64,000 nt of DNA from NCBI GenBank assembly GCA_020466095.1, contig CM035807.1, positions 109,328,906 through 109,392,905 on the forward strand, given 5' to 3'. Of the stretch, positions 1 to 10,310 are shown in pieces (the first letter of the stretch is position 1; the number at the start of each line of letters is the position of its first letter). The position numbers and the translations under genes are program-made. Under the pieces are notes generated by a model. That model saw only the letters and a program-made list of their open reading frames with translations. It did no database searches and had not been told where the DNA came from. This DNA comes from Chlorops oryzae. Taxonomy: Eukaryota > Arthropoda > Insecta > Diptera > Chloropidae.

Positions 1-234
1 AAGAACCACCACTTTGGGCGAACGTTAACCATTACGAAACAAGAAAATTTGTTGGTCAAAACGCTCACTTGACTATGGTTGCAAAATTTTTTGCTTGAAA
101 ATGAACCATTAAAAAAAATTTAAATAAATTAAATCTTAAAATTTAGGAGAAATTTTTGCCTTAAAAAACAACTACACTTGAACAAAAAAAAAAAAAACTG
201 TAATTAAAAAAAAAAATCCAGAAAATTGCGCAGG

Positions 235-300
235 AAAAACCGAATCTCACACGGTCAACCACAGCTTAAACAACTGAGCTATTGACACTCCGGAGACGGT
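235..300 (-). repeat. degenerate tRNA-like sequence (minus)
   Basis: Read on the minus strand, this contains TAGCTCAGTTG, a good match to a pol III A box (tRNA D arm), followed about 35 bases later by a weak B-box-like segment. No full cloverleaf can be drawn, so it is more likely a tRNA-derived SINE relic or tRNA pseudogene than a working tRNA. Confidence 0.25.
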
Positions 301-482
301 TGATCAGAATGCGACTTATACGTCTAAGTGAACGAAAGCGAATTTGAACATAAAAAGTGACTACTTTTCAACTGTTGATTTGACTTCCTTTTTCAGTGCA
401 TTTAACGGGAATACAGTTAATTTGACCACTCTTACTTTAACTGTTCTAAGTGGTGATTTAACAGTTCTTATTCTTCGTGTAT

Positions 483-553
483 GGTGGATCAATGTTTTGA
501 GTGCTTGCCTTGAGCTCTGAAGATCGCTGGTTCAAAATCTCCCGCAAGCACTG
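483..553 (+). repeat. tRNA-like relic with B-box-like T arm
   Basis: The segment has an A-box-like start (TGGATCAATG) and a T-arm-like GGTTCAAAATCTCC, which is one base longer than the consensus. Its core GAAGATCGC is shared with the tRNA-like element at 5321-5390, suggesting a common tRNA-derived family. The spacing and extra base argue against a functional tRNA. Confidence 0.3.
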
Positions 554-638
554 GATTTTTTTATTTATTTTACTTTTTTTAAAGTAAATTAATAGTTGAA
601 AAACCTCACAAAATTAAATATATACACTTCTTGTTGAC

Positions 639-2185
639 ATGGTCGACAGAGATGAACTGTACCTATTGACTCATTGTAGACATTGGGTCATGTGCCGACA
701 GGCTTCCTGCTGGGTATGTATGTTTTGTACATATATGCATGCATTTATACATTTTTGTATACATATTTGTATGTATGTATTTTTGAATGCACATATGTAT
801 GAATGTAGGCGCTCGACAGACTTCATAAAGGATGCCAGCGATGAAGCAGCACTTAAAACACATAGATGGGGTAAAGAGCACGAGAGTCAAAAGTTGACGA
901 CAGAATATGAACCCGACATTAGACAGAAAGCGGCAAAGGAACGCAGGGACGGAAGCGCAAGCAAGGACACGATCTTATACATATGTTTCTTTCCCTTCGT
1001 TCGTCCGTTCGTTCGCCTGTGTGTTTGTTTGATAGTTCATCCGTTTTGTTTGTCTTTAGTTTTACTTTTGTGCCTTTTCCATCGGTCTTTTGGTCTTGCT
1101 GCAGGAATTTTCGTTTTTTTTTTCTCCCCCCCCAAAGCGCGTATTTTGAATATTTCATAAGTGAAAATTTTACAATGCTGGGTGGTTTTTTTTTGGGCGG
1201 AATAAAACAAACGTAAGAGGAGATTATTTCTTAAAGTTTTTTTTTGCTTCAAAATGGAAAATTTGAATTTTAAGTTCTAAAGATAACCTTCTCTTTAAAA
1301 AATAAAACATTTTCTTCCTAAATGTTCTTTTTTTGGTCTTATATCACTCGAAATTCTGACGAGGCTTTCAATGTTCAGAAAAGCAATTACAATAAATTTC
1401 TAAGTTTTGTAAAATGTTCCACTGATTAAGACTACTCAAGCTTCATTGAGATTTTCTACTCTAATTGGCGAAATTTATTTTTATAATTTCAGGAATATGC
1501 CCAATCAAATCCTATACTCAGAACGCTGAATTGATTTCTCCATAAAATTTTCGATAGAATTTAAATTTCTTTTCATGCCTGAGTTGCTCCCGACATTAAC
1601 TAATGCGATAAAAATACTTCAATGGATTTCTAAAAGAAGTTCCCCGCTAAGAACTTCTCAACGTTTAAAGGAGAAAAACTTCCTTGAAAGTTTTTCTTCA
1701 AGTGCTTACCCGAACTTAGTAAGATCACAAATAAAAAACCAGTTGAATTTGTGTTCAGATATGTTGATGGAGAAAAAATAAAAAGAAAATTATTTCTTTA
1801 CTTGAATCGAATTTTTCCCACAATTGTTCCGATCAAACTGCATTAAATTTTTTTTTCCTTCTAATTTAATGCACATTCTAGTGTTTCCGAAACCTCCGAA
1901 ACTCTCTTAAATCCTCTTAAATTTATTTTTGAGAAGAACAATTTTGAGAAAAAAAATCGCCCGGCAAGCATATTTCTTGATTATTAATTCCGGTCAGCAC
2001 GTCGTATGAGCAACGCGAATAGCTATCATAATACAACAAGCTGTCCCCAGTCGCAATCGTTCGCTTGAAGCTCATGCAATTAAGGCTATTGGAAAATATC
2101 AGTTGCTCCTTCTGTATTAATTGATCAAATTTTTGTTGATTACAACGAAAAAATTTTGTTCGACTCACACCTCATGCTTCTGAGA
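639..2185. other. gene-free stretch with ATGTATGT-type simple repeats
   Basis: Open frames here (for example 639-1160) are Cys-, Phe- and His-rich, cross a simple ATGTATGT tract (about 715-800) and a CGTTCGTC-type tract (about 998-1030), and match no family I know. I see no splice structure or coding signature. Confidence 0.45.
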
Positions 2186-2189
2186 TAAT

Positions 2190-2640
2190 CATGAAGGCTC
2201 ATAGCCTTCAATTTAGTATCTTTTTGATGGTTTAAGCTTTCATTTGATAGTCTTAAGGAGAGTTTAATCCAGGCTTATTAATTTTATATGAACATTTTTG
2301 GAAAATTGAAATATAGCAAAGGTATTTGATTAACTATGGACCGATTTATCATATTTTTTTTTATCTGTAAGTTAAATTATCCTGATGATAATTTCATACA
2401 AATTTGATTAATAAGTCAGAGAATTTCTGCCAAAGGCCGCTGGCTAGTGCAGTGCTCCTTAATAGACATAATATTTTATATTGTGCCTATAAACTAATAA
2501 AGAAATAAATAAGTCAGAGAAAATGAAATTTAGCTAGCAGATAGAGCTTAAAAGTAGGAAAAGAAAACAGCCCCTAAAGTGGCATGAAGACTAAAAGAAT
2601 ATATTTCAAAATTTAAGTATTTCAATTCCTCTTTGCTCAG
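2190..2640. repeat. dispersed repeat, copy 1 (interrupted)
   Basis: This region matches 25617-25850 over several blocks, for example TTATTAATTTTATATGAA and GGCATGAAGACT. Copy 1 is interrupted by about 230 bp that are absent from copy 2, including a small retro-insertion at 2424-2507. There is no coding capacity; the family is unknown to me. Confidence 0.5.
2424..2507 (+). mobile_element. 5'-truncated retro-insertion with 14-bp TSD
   Basis: An 84-bp insert is flanked by the exact 14-bp direct repeat AATAAGTCAGAGAA at 2410-2423 and 2508-2521. The insert ends in an A-rich tail containing AATAAAG. A long target-site duplication plus an A-rich 3' end is what target-primed reverse transcription leaves, so this is probably the 3' tip of a LINE or SINE. 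The parent family is not identified. Confidence 0.6.
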
Positions 2641-5320
2641 AGACTTTATGCAATGTAAACGTACCTTTCATAGGCCAAGCAAAAAATATTCCTTAATTCA
2701 TGGCAGACTGTTTTACTAAGAGAAGGATAAAAAAAGAGAATAGAATAGTTTTAAGCGTTTCCGCGCTTGTTTGATCAAGACCAACTTAAGCTTTGAGAGG
2801 AGTCTAACGTTGAAAAAGTTTCGATTCTTCGCAGAATCTATAAAAAAAAACTTCGTAATATCCGATTATTACTCTTTTTAATTAAAATCACATGAAAAGT
2901 GCTTAAAGTTATTCAATCTAACACTTCGATTTCCAAGAATTAATAATTAAGTTGAAAATTCCTCAATTAATTTTGTTTTTTCAGCTCCTTCGATTTACCC
3001 CAACTGTTAAGAGAAATTTCGAATTGTTTGTACATAATCGGCCAAGATCTGCTATTTAGCTTCCCATTTCTAAAGCAGATATCCTTTTAGCGAAAGGATG
3101 TGAGCAGATTATTTTTCTTATAGCTTGTGCTGAATCATTTCGAGAGAACTAAATTGCTTTGCAAATACATCAAAACCATTTGCTGCTGGTGTTTAAAGTA
3201 TGCTTCAGATAAATTAAATGCACAATTTCATTTTATTATTGAATATTTTATTTCTTAATAAAGCGAATTTCTAAAGGTGTTCGGTAAATTGGAAAAAAGG
3301 GTAAAAAGGAGAGAATTTATTTATGTTTGTTCTATTCTGAAATGTTTTTTGAGTTCATAACTAAAAAAGGCGGCTTTTGTATTACTCAAATTGAAGCAGT
3401 TGACAAAAGCGGTTAGAAAGAAATTACAAATGCAATTATTTACTTTGGATAATGGCATGACTTTATTTAATAATGGAATGAAAATAATTTATTTATTTCA
3501 TTTCGTAACTGAGTGAATCATCAGCTCTTTCCGATACGTTCAACAAATCTTGACCTAAAAATCTAAATTGCAAATTCTTGAATAAAATTTATTTCAATTC
3601 AATTGCCTTCGGACAATTTCATTTTATCTAAACTGAAGCTTCAAAGAACAAGTCTCATTACGATTTACATACATAAATACATTTCTTTCACATTCTACAA
3701 TCGAATCAATTGAGAACTCTAATTGAATGATGTTAAGAAAATCGACTCAGCACACAGAGATATAATTTTGTTAGTCGTTCATAATCATCTTCGGATATAT
3801 TAATTTAATACGTGAGAGTTCTTCCTTCGAATGGGAAAGCAGCTTTAAAGCCTTAAATCAATATTGATTACAAATATTTTACAGGCAAAAAGTCAGTCAC
3901 ATTTATGGTTTCATTTAATTATGAAATTTCATCTAATACGCCCAAGTACTTAACGCTTAGTGAAAGGAAGTTCAAAATATCCTTGAGGCGTTGTATGTTT
4001 TCCGTTTTGTGTTTTGAATTATTCAATTTACAAGGACAAATATATTAACGTTAAGCTACTTATTAGACACTCTAAAAGGCAATCCTCCTCAACACATTGC
4101 AGGCATTTTCATTACCGTCATTAGCATAAACATAATTTTCATAGCCACACAGTCACAAAGTAATCATCATCATTATCATTGACTTCGCATAAACGAGACG
4201 CTATGCGATGTTACGAGGAGGGTCAAACCGACCGGAATAAGTTATTTTCATAAATTCCCATAATTTTTTCAAACGATGAATTCAAAAGTCTCGCCTACGA
4301 AACGAGCACGCCGCTCATTTTATCGCCAAGTCAAGTGACAATCCCCCATGCAAAAATGACTATAATCGCTATCTTCCCCCGAACTGTTTCTGACTCTGAT
4401 CCTGACATCGTAAGCAGGAGCAGCCAGCATCAGGATCATCGTCGTTGTGGCCGTTGTCAGCCGTCGTCATTGTTTCTCATTGTCACTTCTTTTGTGCCTC
4501 TGAATGTGACAGCAGTCAACGGAATTGCTAGCAGTTCGCAATTCTTTGTAACTCTCACTGACATGGACATGGCATATTGTTGGCGAATTGTAACGTCGCT
4601 GCTGCTGCTTCATAAAACTCGGCTAAATCATGTGATGGCATTAGCAATTCCCTTTACCAAAAGCGTTTTTCTTTTTTCTTTGAATTTTTCTCTTATTTAT
4701 TTATCTTTATTCTGTGCAATTGGCATAATTTTTGCGAGAATTGTGTTGACTATTTTTAGCTTCGAAGCTTAACTTTTGTTTATAACTTTGTTATTTGCGA
4801 ATTTATTTCTTTATCCACTTCTTTTCTTCAATTCTATTCTTGCCATCCAGCTTCGTGTCAACGTTTTATGGAAATTATGTAAAATGCAAAACGGTCAGAT
4901 GTTGAGGAAAATAACATCAAGCGGATAAATAAATTGAAACTGATGATAGGGACATCTTAAAACGATAAACGGTTGATGGGTTGGTGTGGCTGCCACACTT
5001 AGAGAGGCACACACTTAGGCCTCACATTGGCCTGCTGTGATACCACGAAAAATGGGAAAACAAAGAAGAAACCCAGCGGCTGACATCATCGATGAAGTCA
5101 CGGTGACTATGGATCCGGTATGCATGACAATTCATATGACACTTTGTATGACATTTGTACAGGAGTTGGACAGTGAATTCACCGGTGACATTGTCATGCT
5201 AAGGGGTGCAGCACATTACTCTTTTCTTTCTAAATGTCAATTTATAGAAAATCTCTTCTCTTCCCTCTCTTTGAATATTTCGAAAATTTTTAAAAATCTA
5301 TTTTTAACAATTTCAGTTCA
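2641..5320. other. gene-free stretch
   Basis: AT-rich DNA without a recognisable gene. An open frame at 4335-4772 (145 residues, hydrophobic C-terminal half) has no family match, no convincing start context and no conserved motif, and I treat it as chance. The same holds for 5037-5423, which runs into a tRNA-like repeat. Confidence 0.4.
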
Positions 5321-5390
5321 CCTCAGCCAGGGATCGAACCCGCGATCTTCGGTTTCGGAGTCGAGCACACATCCTCTACGCCGCACAGTG
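5321..5390 (-). repeat. tRNA-derived SINE-like element
   Basis: On the minus strand this has an A-box-like GCGGCGTAGAGGATG and a perfect B box GGTTCGATCCC (5330-5340) at tRNA-like spacing. An anticodon-arm-like segment lies between them. The acceptor arms do not pair, so a SINE head or tRNA pseudogene is more likely than a functional tRNA. It shares GAAGATCGC with the plus-strand relic at 483-553. Confidence 0.45.
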
Positions 5391-5802
5391 GGATTGCTCC
5401 ATACATCGTGCGGCAAAAAATAGAAGGAATAGTCCTATCACAATGAAAATTGGTATGCGGATGTAAATTGAGGTCATTAAGATATAAACTAAAATTTATC
5501 GAAATCGGTTCACCCCTTCGGGTACCCCCCATAGACCCCCACGTGCAGTTTTGTATGGCAGTACATCTAAAACTCAACCGATTTTAATGAAACTTTGTCA
5601 GAATGTTGTTTATACTCAAAAACGAATATATACAAAAAATGGTTCAAACCTGGTAGTCCCTAGGGGTACCTCCCCTGGATAACGCCTTTTCGGTATAAAT
5701 GGCATCAAAGTTTCGTATGTTCTCACATTCGTAAACAAAAATTTTAATATAATTTTTTGTTTTTTGTAATTTCTTAGTTAGTTCTAATTTTTATAAACAT
5801 TG
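5391..5802. other. repeat-like non-coding DNA before assembly gap
   Basis: No gene. Phrases such as GGGTACCTCCCCTGG and the stretch around 5500-5560 look like dispersed repeat DNA, but there are no ends that would define an element. Confidence 0.35.
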
Positions 5803-5902
5803 NNNNNNNNNNNNNNNNNNNNNNNNNNNNNNNNNNNNNNNNNNNNNNNNNNNNNNNNNNNNNNNNNNNNNNNNNNNNNNNNNNNNNNNNNNNNNNNNNN
5901 NN
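5803..5902. other. assembly gap of 100 N
   Basis: Exactly 100 undetermined bases, the usual placeholder for a gap of unknown size. It abuts the first minisatellite array, so the array is probably longer than shown. Confidence 0.99.
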
Positions 5903-6048
5903 TTAGCCTTCGTATAGCCTTCGTATAGCCTTCATATAGCCTGCGTATAGCCTTCGTATAGCCTTCGCATCGCCTTCGCATCGCCTTCGTATCGCATGCG
6001 TATCGCCTTCGTATCGCATGCGTATCGCCAACGTATCGCCTTCGTATA
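5903..6048 (-). repeat. 11-bp minisatellite array 1a
   Basis: Tandem copies of an 11-bp unit, TAGCCTTCGTA on the plus strand (TACGAAGGCTA on the minus). The copies next to the conserved block carry variants such as ATCGCCTTCGC. The left edge is lost in the gap. Confidence 0.95.
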
Positions 6049-6248
6049 GCACTCCATTTATATGTTTTCGAAGCAGAGGTCGTAGGCGAAAATGAACAAA
6101 CACGTTTATTGCGGAGGTCTTACCCGTCCGACGGCCGGCAACGCACTGATAGAGCTCACGTTTTGTCACGCTATTTATAGTCTTTTAAAATTTGAGCATT
6201 TTCATGAGTTTTTTTCAAGAGTATTTTCATGAATGTCTTTTTGACTTT
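6049..6248 (-). repeat. conserved spacer block S1 between minisatellite arrays
   Basis: A non-repetitive ~200-bp block separates arrays. Near copies occur at 7378-7464 plus 9238-9358 (split by a Transib-like insertion), at 10627-10818, and as a shorter tandem set at 11986-12304. S1 is the best preserved copy. On the minus strand it contains core promoter motifs (separate entry) and stays open into the adjoining array. It could be a solo LTR piece, a spacer-promoter repeat like those in rDNA spacers, or part of a composite satellite; I cannot tell which. Confidence 0.8.
6116..6179 (-). promoter_or_regulatory. TATA + initiator + DPE-like core promoter in S1
   Basis: Reading the minus strand, TATAAATAG sits at 6179-6171, the arthropod initiator TCAGT at 6149-6145 (putative +1 at 6147, so TATA begins at -32), and AGACC at 6120-6116, that is +28 to +32, a full match to the DPE consensus RGWYV. 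All three motifs are at canonical fly spacing and point into the array toward lower coordinates. An AATAAA lies just downstream. Motifs and spacing are seen directly; promoter activity is inference. Confidence 0.5.
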
Positions 6249-7377
6249 GCAAAGCCTTCGTAAAGCCTTCGTATAGCCTTCGTGGAGCCTTCGTGGAGCC
6301 TTCGTGGAGCCTTCGTGTAGCCTTCGTGTAGCCTTCGTGTAGCTTTCGTGTAGCCTTCGTATAGCCTTCGTGTAGCCTTCGCAAAGCCTTCATATAGCCT
6401 TCGTATAGCCTTTGCATAGCCATCGTATAGCCTTCGTATAGCCTTCGTGTAGCCTTCGTGTAACCTTCGTATAGCGTTCGTATAGCCGCCGTATAGCCTT
6501 GGTAACGCCTTTGTAAAGCCTTCGTCTAGCCTTCGTATAGCCTTCGTGTAGCCTTCGATGGCATTCGTATAGCCTTCGTGTAGCCTTCGTGTAGCCTTCG
6601 TGTATCCTTCGTGTAGCCTTCGGGCAGCCTTCGTGTAGCCTTCGTGTAGCCTTCGTGTAGCCTTCGTGTAGCCTTCGTGTAGCCTTCGTTAGCCTTCGTT
6701 AGCCTTCGTGTAGCTTCGCTAGCCTTCGTATAGCCTTCGTATAGCCTTCGAATAACCTTCGTATAGCCTTCGTATAGCCTTCGTATAGCCTTCGTATAGC
6801 CTTCGTATAGCCTTCGTATAGCCTTCGTATAGCCTTCGTATAGCCTTCGTATAGCCTTCGTATAGCCTTCGTATAGCCTTCGTATAGCCTTCGTATAGCC
6901 TTTGTATAGCCTTCGTATAGCCTTCGTGTAGCCTTCGTGTAGCCTTCGTGTAGCCTTCGTGTAGCCTTCGTGTAGCCTTCGTGTAGCCTTCGTGTAGCCT
7001 TCGTGTAGCCTTCGTTAGCCTTCGTGTAGCCTTCGCATAGCCTTCGTATAGCCTTCGTATAGCCTTCGTATAGCCTTCGAATAACCTTCGTATAGCCTTC
7101 GTATAGCCTTCGTATAACCTTCGTATAGCCTTCGTATAGCCTTCGTATAGCCTTCGTATAGCCTTCGTATAGCCTTCGTATAGCCTTCGTATAGCCTTCG
7201 TATAACCTTCATATAGCCTTCGTATAGCCTTCGTATGGCCTTCGTACAGCCTTCGTACAGCCTTCGTATAGCCTTCGTGTAGCCTTCGTATGGCATTCGT
7301 ATAGCCTTCGTGTAGCCTTCGATAGCCTTCGTTCAGCCTTCGTTCAGCCTTCGCATAGCCTTCGTATCGCCTTCGTA
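6249..7377 (-). repeat. 11-bp minisatellite array 1b
   Basis: About 100 tandem copies of the TAGCCTTCGTA unit. Variants are clustered: TGTAGCCTTCG runs at about 6560-6710 and 6925-7015, TGGAGCCTTCG near 6280-6315, and TTCAGCCTTCG near the right edge. Variant clustering indicates local expansion. The minus strand is free of stops over long stretches in all three frames. Confidence 0.95.
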
Positions 7378-7464
7378 TAGCACTCCATTTATATGTTTTC
7401 GAAGCAGAGGTCGTAGGCGAAAATGAACAAACACGTTTATTGCGGAGGTCTTACCCGTCCGACG
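7378..7464 (-). repeat. spacer block S2, distal part
   Basis: First part of the second spacer copy, nearly identical to the corresponding S1 part. It is cut at 7464 by the Transib-like element and resumes at 9238. Confidence 0.85.
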
Positions 7465-8119
7465 CACAATGGGGTATTTGATGTCGATTAGTGCGATTAA
7501 TTGAAAAAGTGAAATTAGAGCTATAGTGAAGTGTGCGGTATCTAATAAAAGTGCATAAAATTCTCTACACTTACTGCAAACATTAGCGCCAAACAAGTTA
7601 TCCTCTTTGACGGGACACTCGAAGTAGCCGTTTGTTTACGTTTTTGCGCGCGCCGCGTAAATATAAAGAAATATTTTTTGCGTTTAAGAGCAAAAATTTT
7701 TTATTTGCTTGAGAAAAATGACAATTTTAAATGGAGCCCTCTTCTTCAGGTGTTTTGAAAATAAAAATAAAAATTTGTTTAAATAAAATAAGTGTTTTTG
7801 ACTTCTGAATAATTAATTTTCCTCATAACCTTTAAAATACATGTTTTTCGGCTTATATGTGGACAAATGTTGTGAATTGAGCGCGATTGAGTAAAAATTT
7901 TTTTTGTTTCGTAAACTATGGACTTTTGCATACTTTTTAGAAAAAAAAAGCTGCGGCAATAGCGCGCACTTTTTTGCTATTAAAATTTTTTGTATATAAC
8001 TCAGCACCAAAAATGCACATATTGAATAAACTCTGTGAACAACAAACGCAAAAAGTAAAACGAAATCGTGTAATAGAAATAAATTTTTATATATGTATTT
8101 TTTTTTATTGTTTTGATAT

Positions 8120-8596
8120 GTGATGTTGCGAATATTCGCTTCGCATTCGTATTCGCGAAATTTTCGCATAATTCTGGAATTCGTATTCGCATTCGCAAAA
8201 TTTTATGCGAATATTTGGCGAATATTAACACCGAAAAATATACAAATCCCATGGAAATTAAGTTTTTTTTATGTAGATTGACTTGATATGTGTATTGATT
8301 TTAGATTTCAAAACAAAACTTAAACGTTATTCAAAACAGGCTTGGAGAACAAATTTAAATTCATTTTCTTTACGAAAACAGATTAATTAAATAACTTTTT
8401 TTTTTTGGATCATTGGGCACACTTAACAAAAAATATTGGGGCTTACACGGCACTTCAGCTTCAATACCAAAGCATAGATAAGTGGTGCTTAATTTAAAAC
8501 TGAACATTCGCATTTCGATTCGCGAATTCGGCGACAGATATTCGCATTTGCATTCGCATTCGCGAATGTTTAAAAATACACATTCGTAACATCACT
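8120..8596. mobile_element. hAT-like MITE nested in Transib-like element
   Basis: The ends read GTGATGTTGCGAATATTCGC and, as reverse complement of the right end, GTGATGTTACGAATGTG. Both subterminal regions are dense in ATTCGC/GCGAAT motifs. Flanks TTTGATAT and TTCGATAT may be an imperfect 8-bp duplication. No transposase frame is present. The hAT assignment is tentative. Confidence 0.5.
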
Positions 8597-8633
8597 TTCG
8601 ATATTTGTAGCTCATACGTCACATACGTTATTG

Positions 8634-9180
8634 TTATACCCGCACACCTGTGTCGAGGGTATATTGCGTTTGTGTGGTTGTTTGTTTCAATTAAGCCATG
8701 TCCGTCTGTCTGTCGTCCGTCTGTCCGTCTGTTTGTATACAGTTTTCTTATCCAAGGAGTTGAGCTATCTTGATAGATTTGGTCTGCGTACTCATAGGCA
8801 TATGAGTAAGAACAAGTTCGAGAATGGACCTGATCGGACCATTTTTAGGGGTACCTCCAGTATAGGGCTGTCCAAAAAAATTTCAAAACTGCCCCAAAAC
8901 CTTTTTTTTGAGATATTCCACTGAAACTTTGGATTTGAGCGTATATTTAGGCCTCCGATTTAGAAAAAAAAAAAATTGAGAAAGTAGGCGTGGCAAAGGG
9001 GCGGTTTTGTAGTCGTAAGAAATAAATTTGCTAAATTTTGTTGCTCTGAGCATAAAATGTTCAGTTAGGGCAAAAAAATTTGTTCATTTGTATGGGGGGG
9101 GGGCGTGGCAGTGGGCGGATATAATCAATATTCGCCCTGAATTTTAAATCACTTTAGACAACACGTGTGCCAAAAATTCA
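8634..9180 (+). mobile_element. INE-1/DINE-1-like repeat (Helentron type), copy 1
   Basis: The repeat opens with TTATACCCGCACACC followed by a short complementary stem, then GCCATGTCCGTCTG with a GTCTGTCC-type simple tract, and later the GCGTGGCAAAGGGGCGG phrases typical of INE-1/DINE-1 repeats of flies. A related copy in the opposite orientation lies at 46711-47588. The right edge is not sharp. Confidence 0.55.
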
Positions 9181-9237
9181 AGTCCCAGCTAATCCGTTGA
9201 ATTAATCGCACAAATCGACATCAAATACCCCACTGTG

Positions 9238-9358
9238 CGACGGCCGGCAACGCACTGATAGAGCTCACGTTTTGTCACGCTATTTATACTCTTTTCAAAA
9301 TTGAGCACTTTCATGAGTTTTTTTCAAGAGTATTTTCATTAATGTCTTTTTGACTTTG
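9238..9358 (-). repeat. spacer block S2, proximal part with TATA/Inr
   Basis: Continuation of S2 after the Transib-like insertion. It keeps the minus-strand TATAAATAG and the initiator TCAGT (9258-9254), but the insertion begins about 20 bp downstream of the putative start and displaces the DPE-like motif. Confidence 0.8.
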
Positions 9359-10310
9359 CATAGCCTTCGTATAGCCTTCGTATAGCCTTCGTGGAGCCAT
9401 CGTGGAGCCTTCGTGGAGCCTTCGTGTAGCCTTCGTGTAGCCTTCGTGTAGCCTTCGTGTAGCTTTCGTATAGCCTTCGTATAGCCTTCGTATAGCCTTC
9501 GTAAAGCCTTCATATAGCCTTCGTATAGCCTTTGCAAAGCCATCGTATAGCCTTTTTATAGCCTTCGTATAGCTTTCGTGTAGCCTTCGTGTAGCCTTCG
9601 TATAGCGTTCGTATAGCCTCCGTATACCCTTCGTAACGCCTTTGTAAAGCCTTCGTATAGCCTTCGTATAGCCTTCGTGTAGCCTTCGTATGGCATTCGT
9701 GTAGCTTTCGTGTAGCCTTCGTGTATCCTTCGTGTAGCCTTCGTGGCAGCCTTCGTGTAGCCTTCGTGTAGCCTTCGTGTAGCCTTCGTGTAGCCTTCGT
9801 GTAGCCTTCGTGTAGCCTTCGTGTAGCCTTCGCATAGCCTTCGTATAGCCTTCGTATAGCCTTCGTAACCTTCGTATAGCCTTCGTATAGCCTTCGTATA
9901 GCCTTCGTATAGCCTCGTAAAGCCTTCGTAAAGCCTTAGTATAGCCTTCGTATAGCCTTCGTATAGCCTTCGTATAGCCTTCGTATAGCCTTCGTATAGC
10001 CTTCGTATAGCCTTCGTACAGCCTTCGTATAGCCTTCGTGTAGCCTTCGTGTAGCCTTCGTGTAGCCTTCGTGTAGCCTTCGTAAGCCTTCGTGTAGTCG
10101 TCGCATAGCCTTTGTATAGCCTTCGTATAGCTTTCGTAAAGCCTTCGAATAACCTTCGTATAGCCTTCGTATAGCCTTCGTTAGCCTTCGTGGCCTTCGT
10201 ATAGCGTTCGTATAGCCTTCGTATAGCCTTCGTATAGCCTTCGTACAGCCTTCGTATAGCCTTCGTGTAGCCTTCGTATGGCATTCGTATAGCCTTCGTG
10301 TAGCCTTCGT
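9359..10310 (-). repeat. 11-bp minisatellite array 2
   Basis: Tandem TAGCCTTCGTA units with the same variant types as array 1b, in a partly similar order (a GGAGCC cluster next to the spacer, then GTGTAGCC clusters). This implies arrays and spacer were duplicated together. Single-base losses such as CTTCGTAACC and CCTCGTAAAG interrupt the period. Confidence 0.95.

Larger units (their letters stand above)
1..638. other. AT-rich gene-free stretch
   Basis: No coding region is recognisable. The stretch is AT-rich with A and T homopolymers. The only structure I can support is two degenerate tRNA-like patches, near 235-300 (minus) and 483-553 (plus), annotated separately. Confidence 0.5.
7465..9237. 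mobile_element. non-autonomous Transib-like element, 1773 bp
   Basis: The ends are near-perfect inverted repeats of about 38 bp starting CACAATGGGGTATTTGATG (left) and, as reverse complement, CACAGTGGGGTATTTGATG (right). The target duplication is CGACG at 7460-7464 and 9238-9242, and the uninterrupted site is visible in S1. CACWATG-type ends with a 5-bp GC-rich duplication are the hallmark of Transib elements, the superfamily related to RAG1, and CACAGTG equals the recombination-signal heptamer. No transposase is encoded. The interior holds a second TIR element (8120-8596) and an INE-1-like repeat (from 8634). Confidence 0.75.

Noticed and set aside
639..1160. 173-codon open frame
   Set aside because: Composition follows ATGTATGT and CGTTCG simple repeats, with Cys/Phe/His-rich translation and no family signature.
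4335..4772. 145-codon open frame with hydrophobic C-terminal half
   Set aside because: No recognisable domain, splice structure or neighbour support; hydrophobicity follows from T-rich DNA.
7813..8252. Open frames inside the Transib-like element as a transposase
   Set aside because: They have no RAG1/Transib motifs and run through ATTCGC simple repeats and the ends of a nested MITE.
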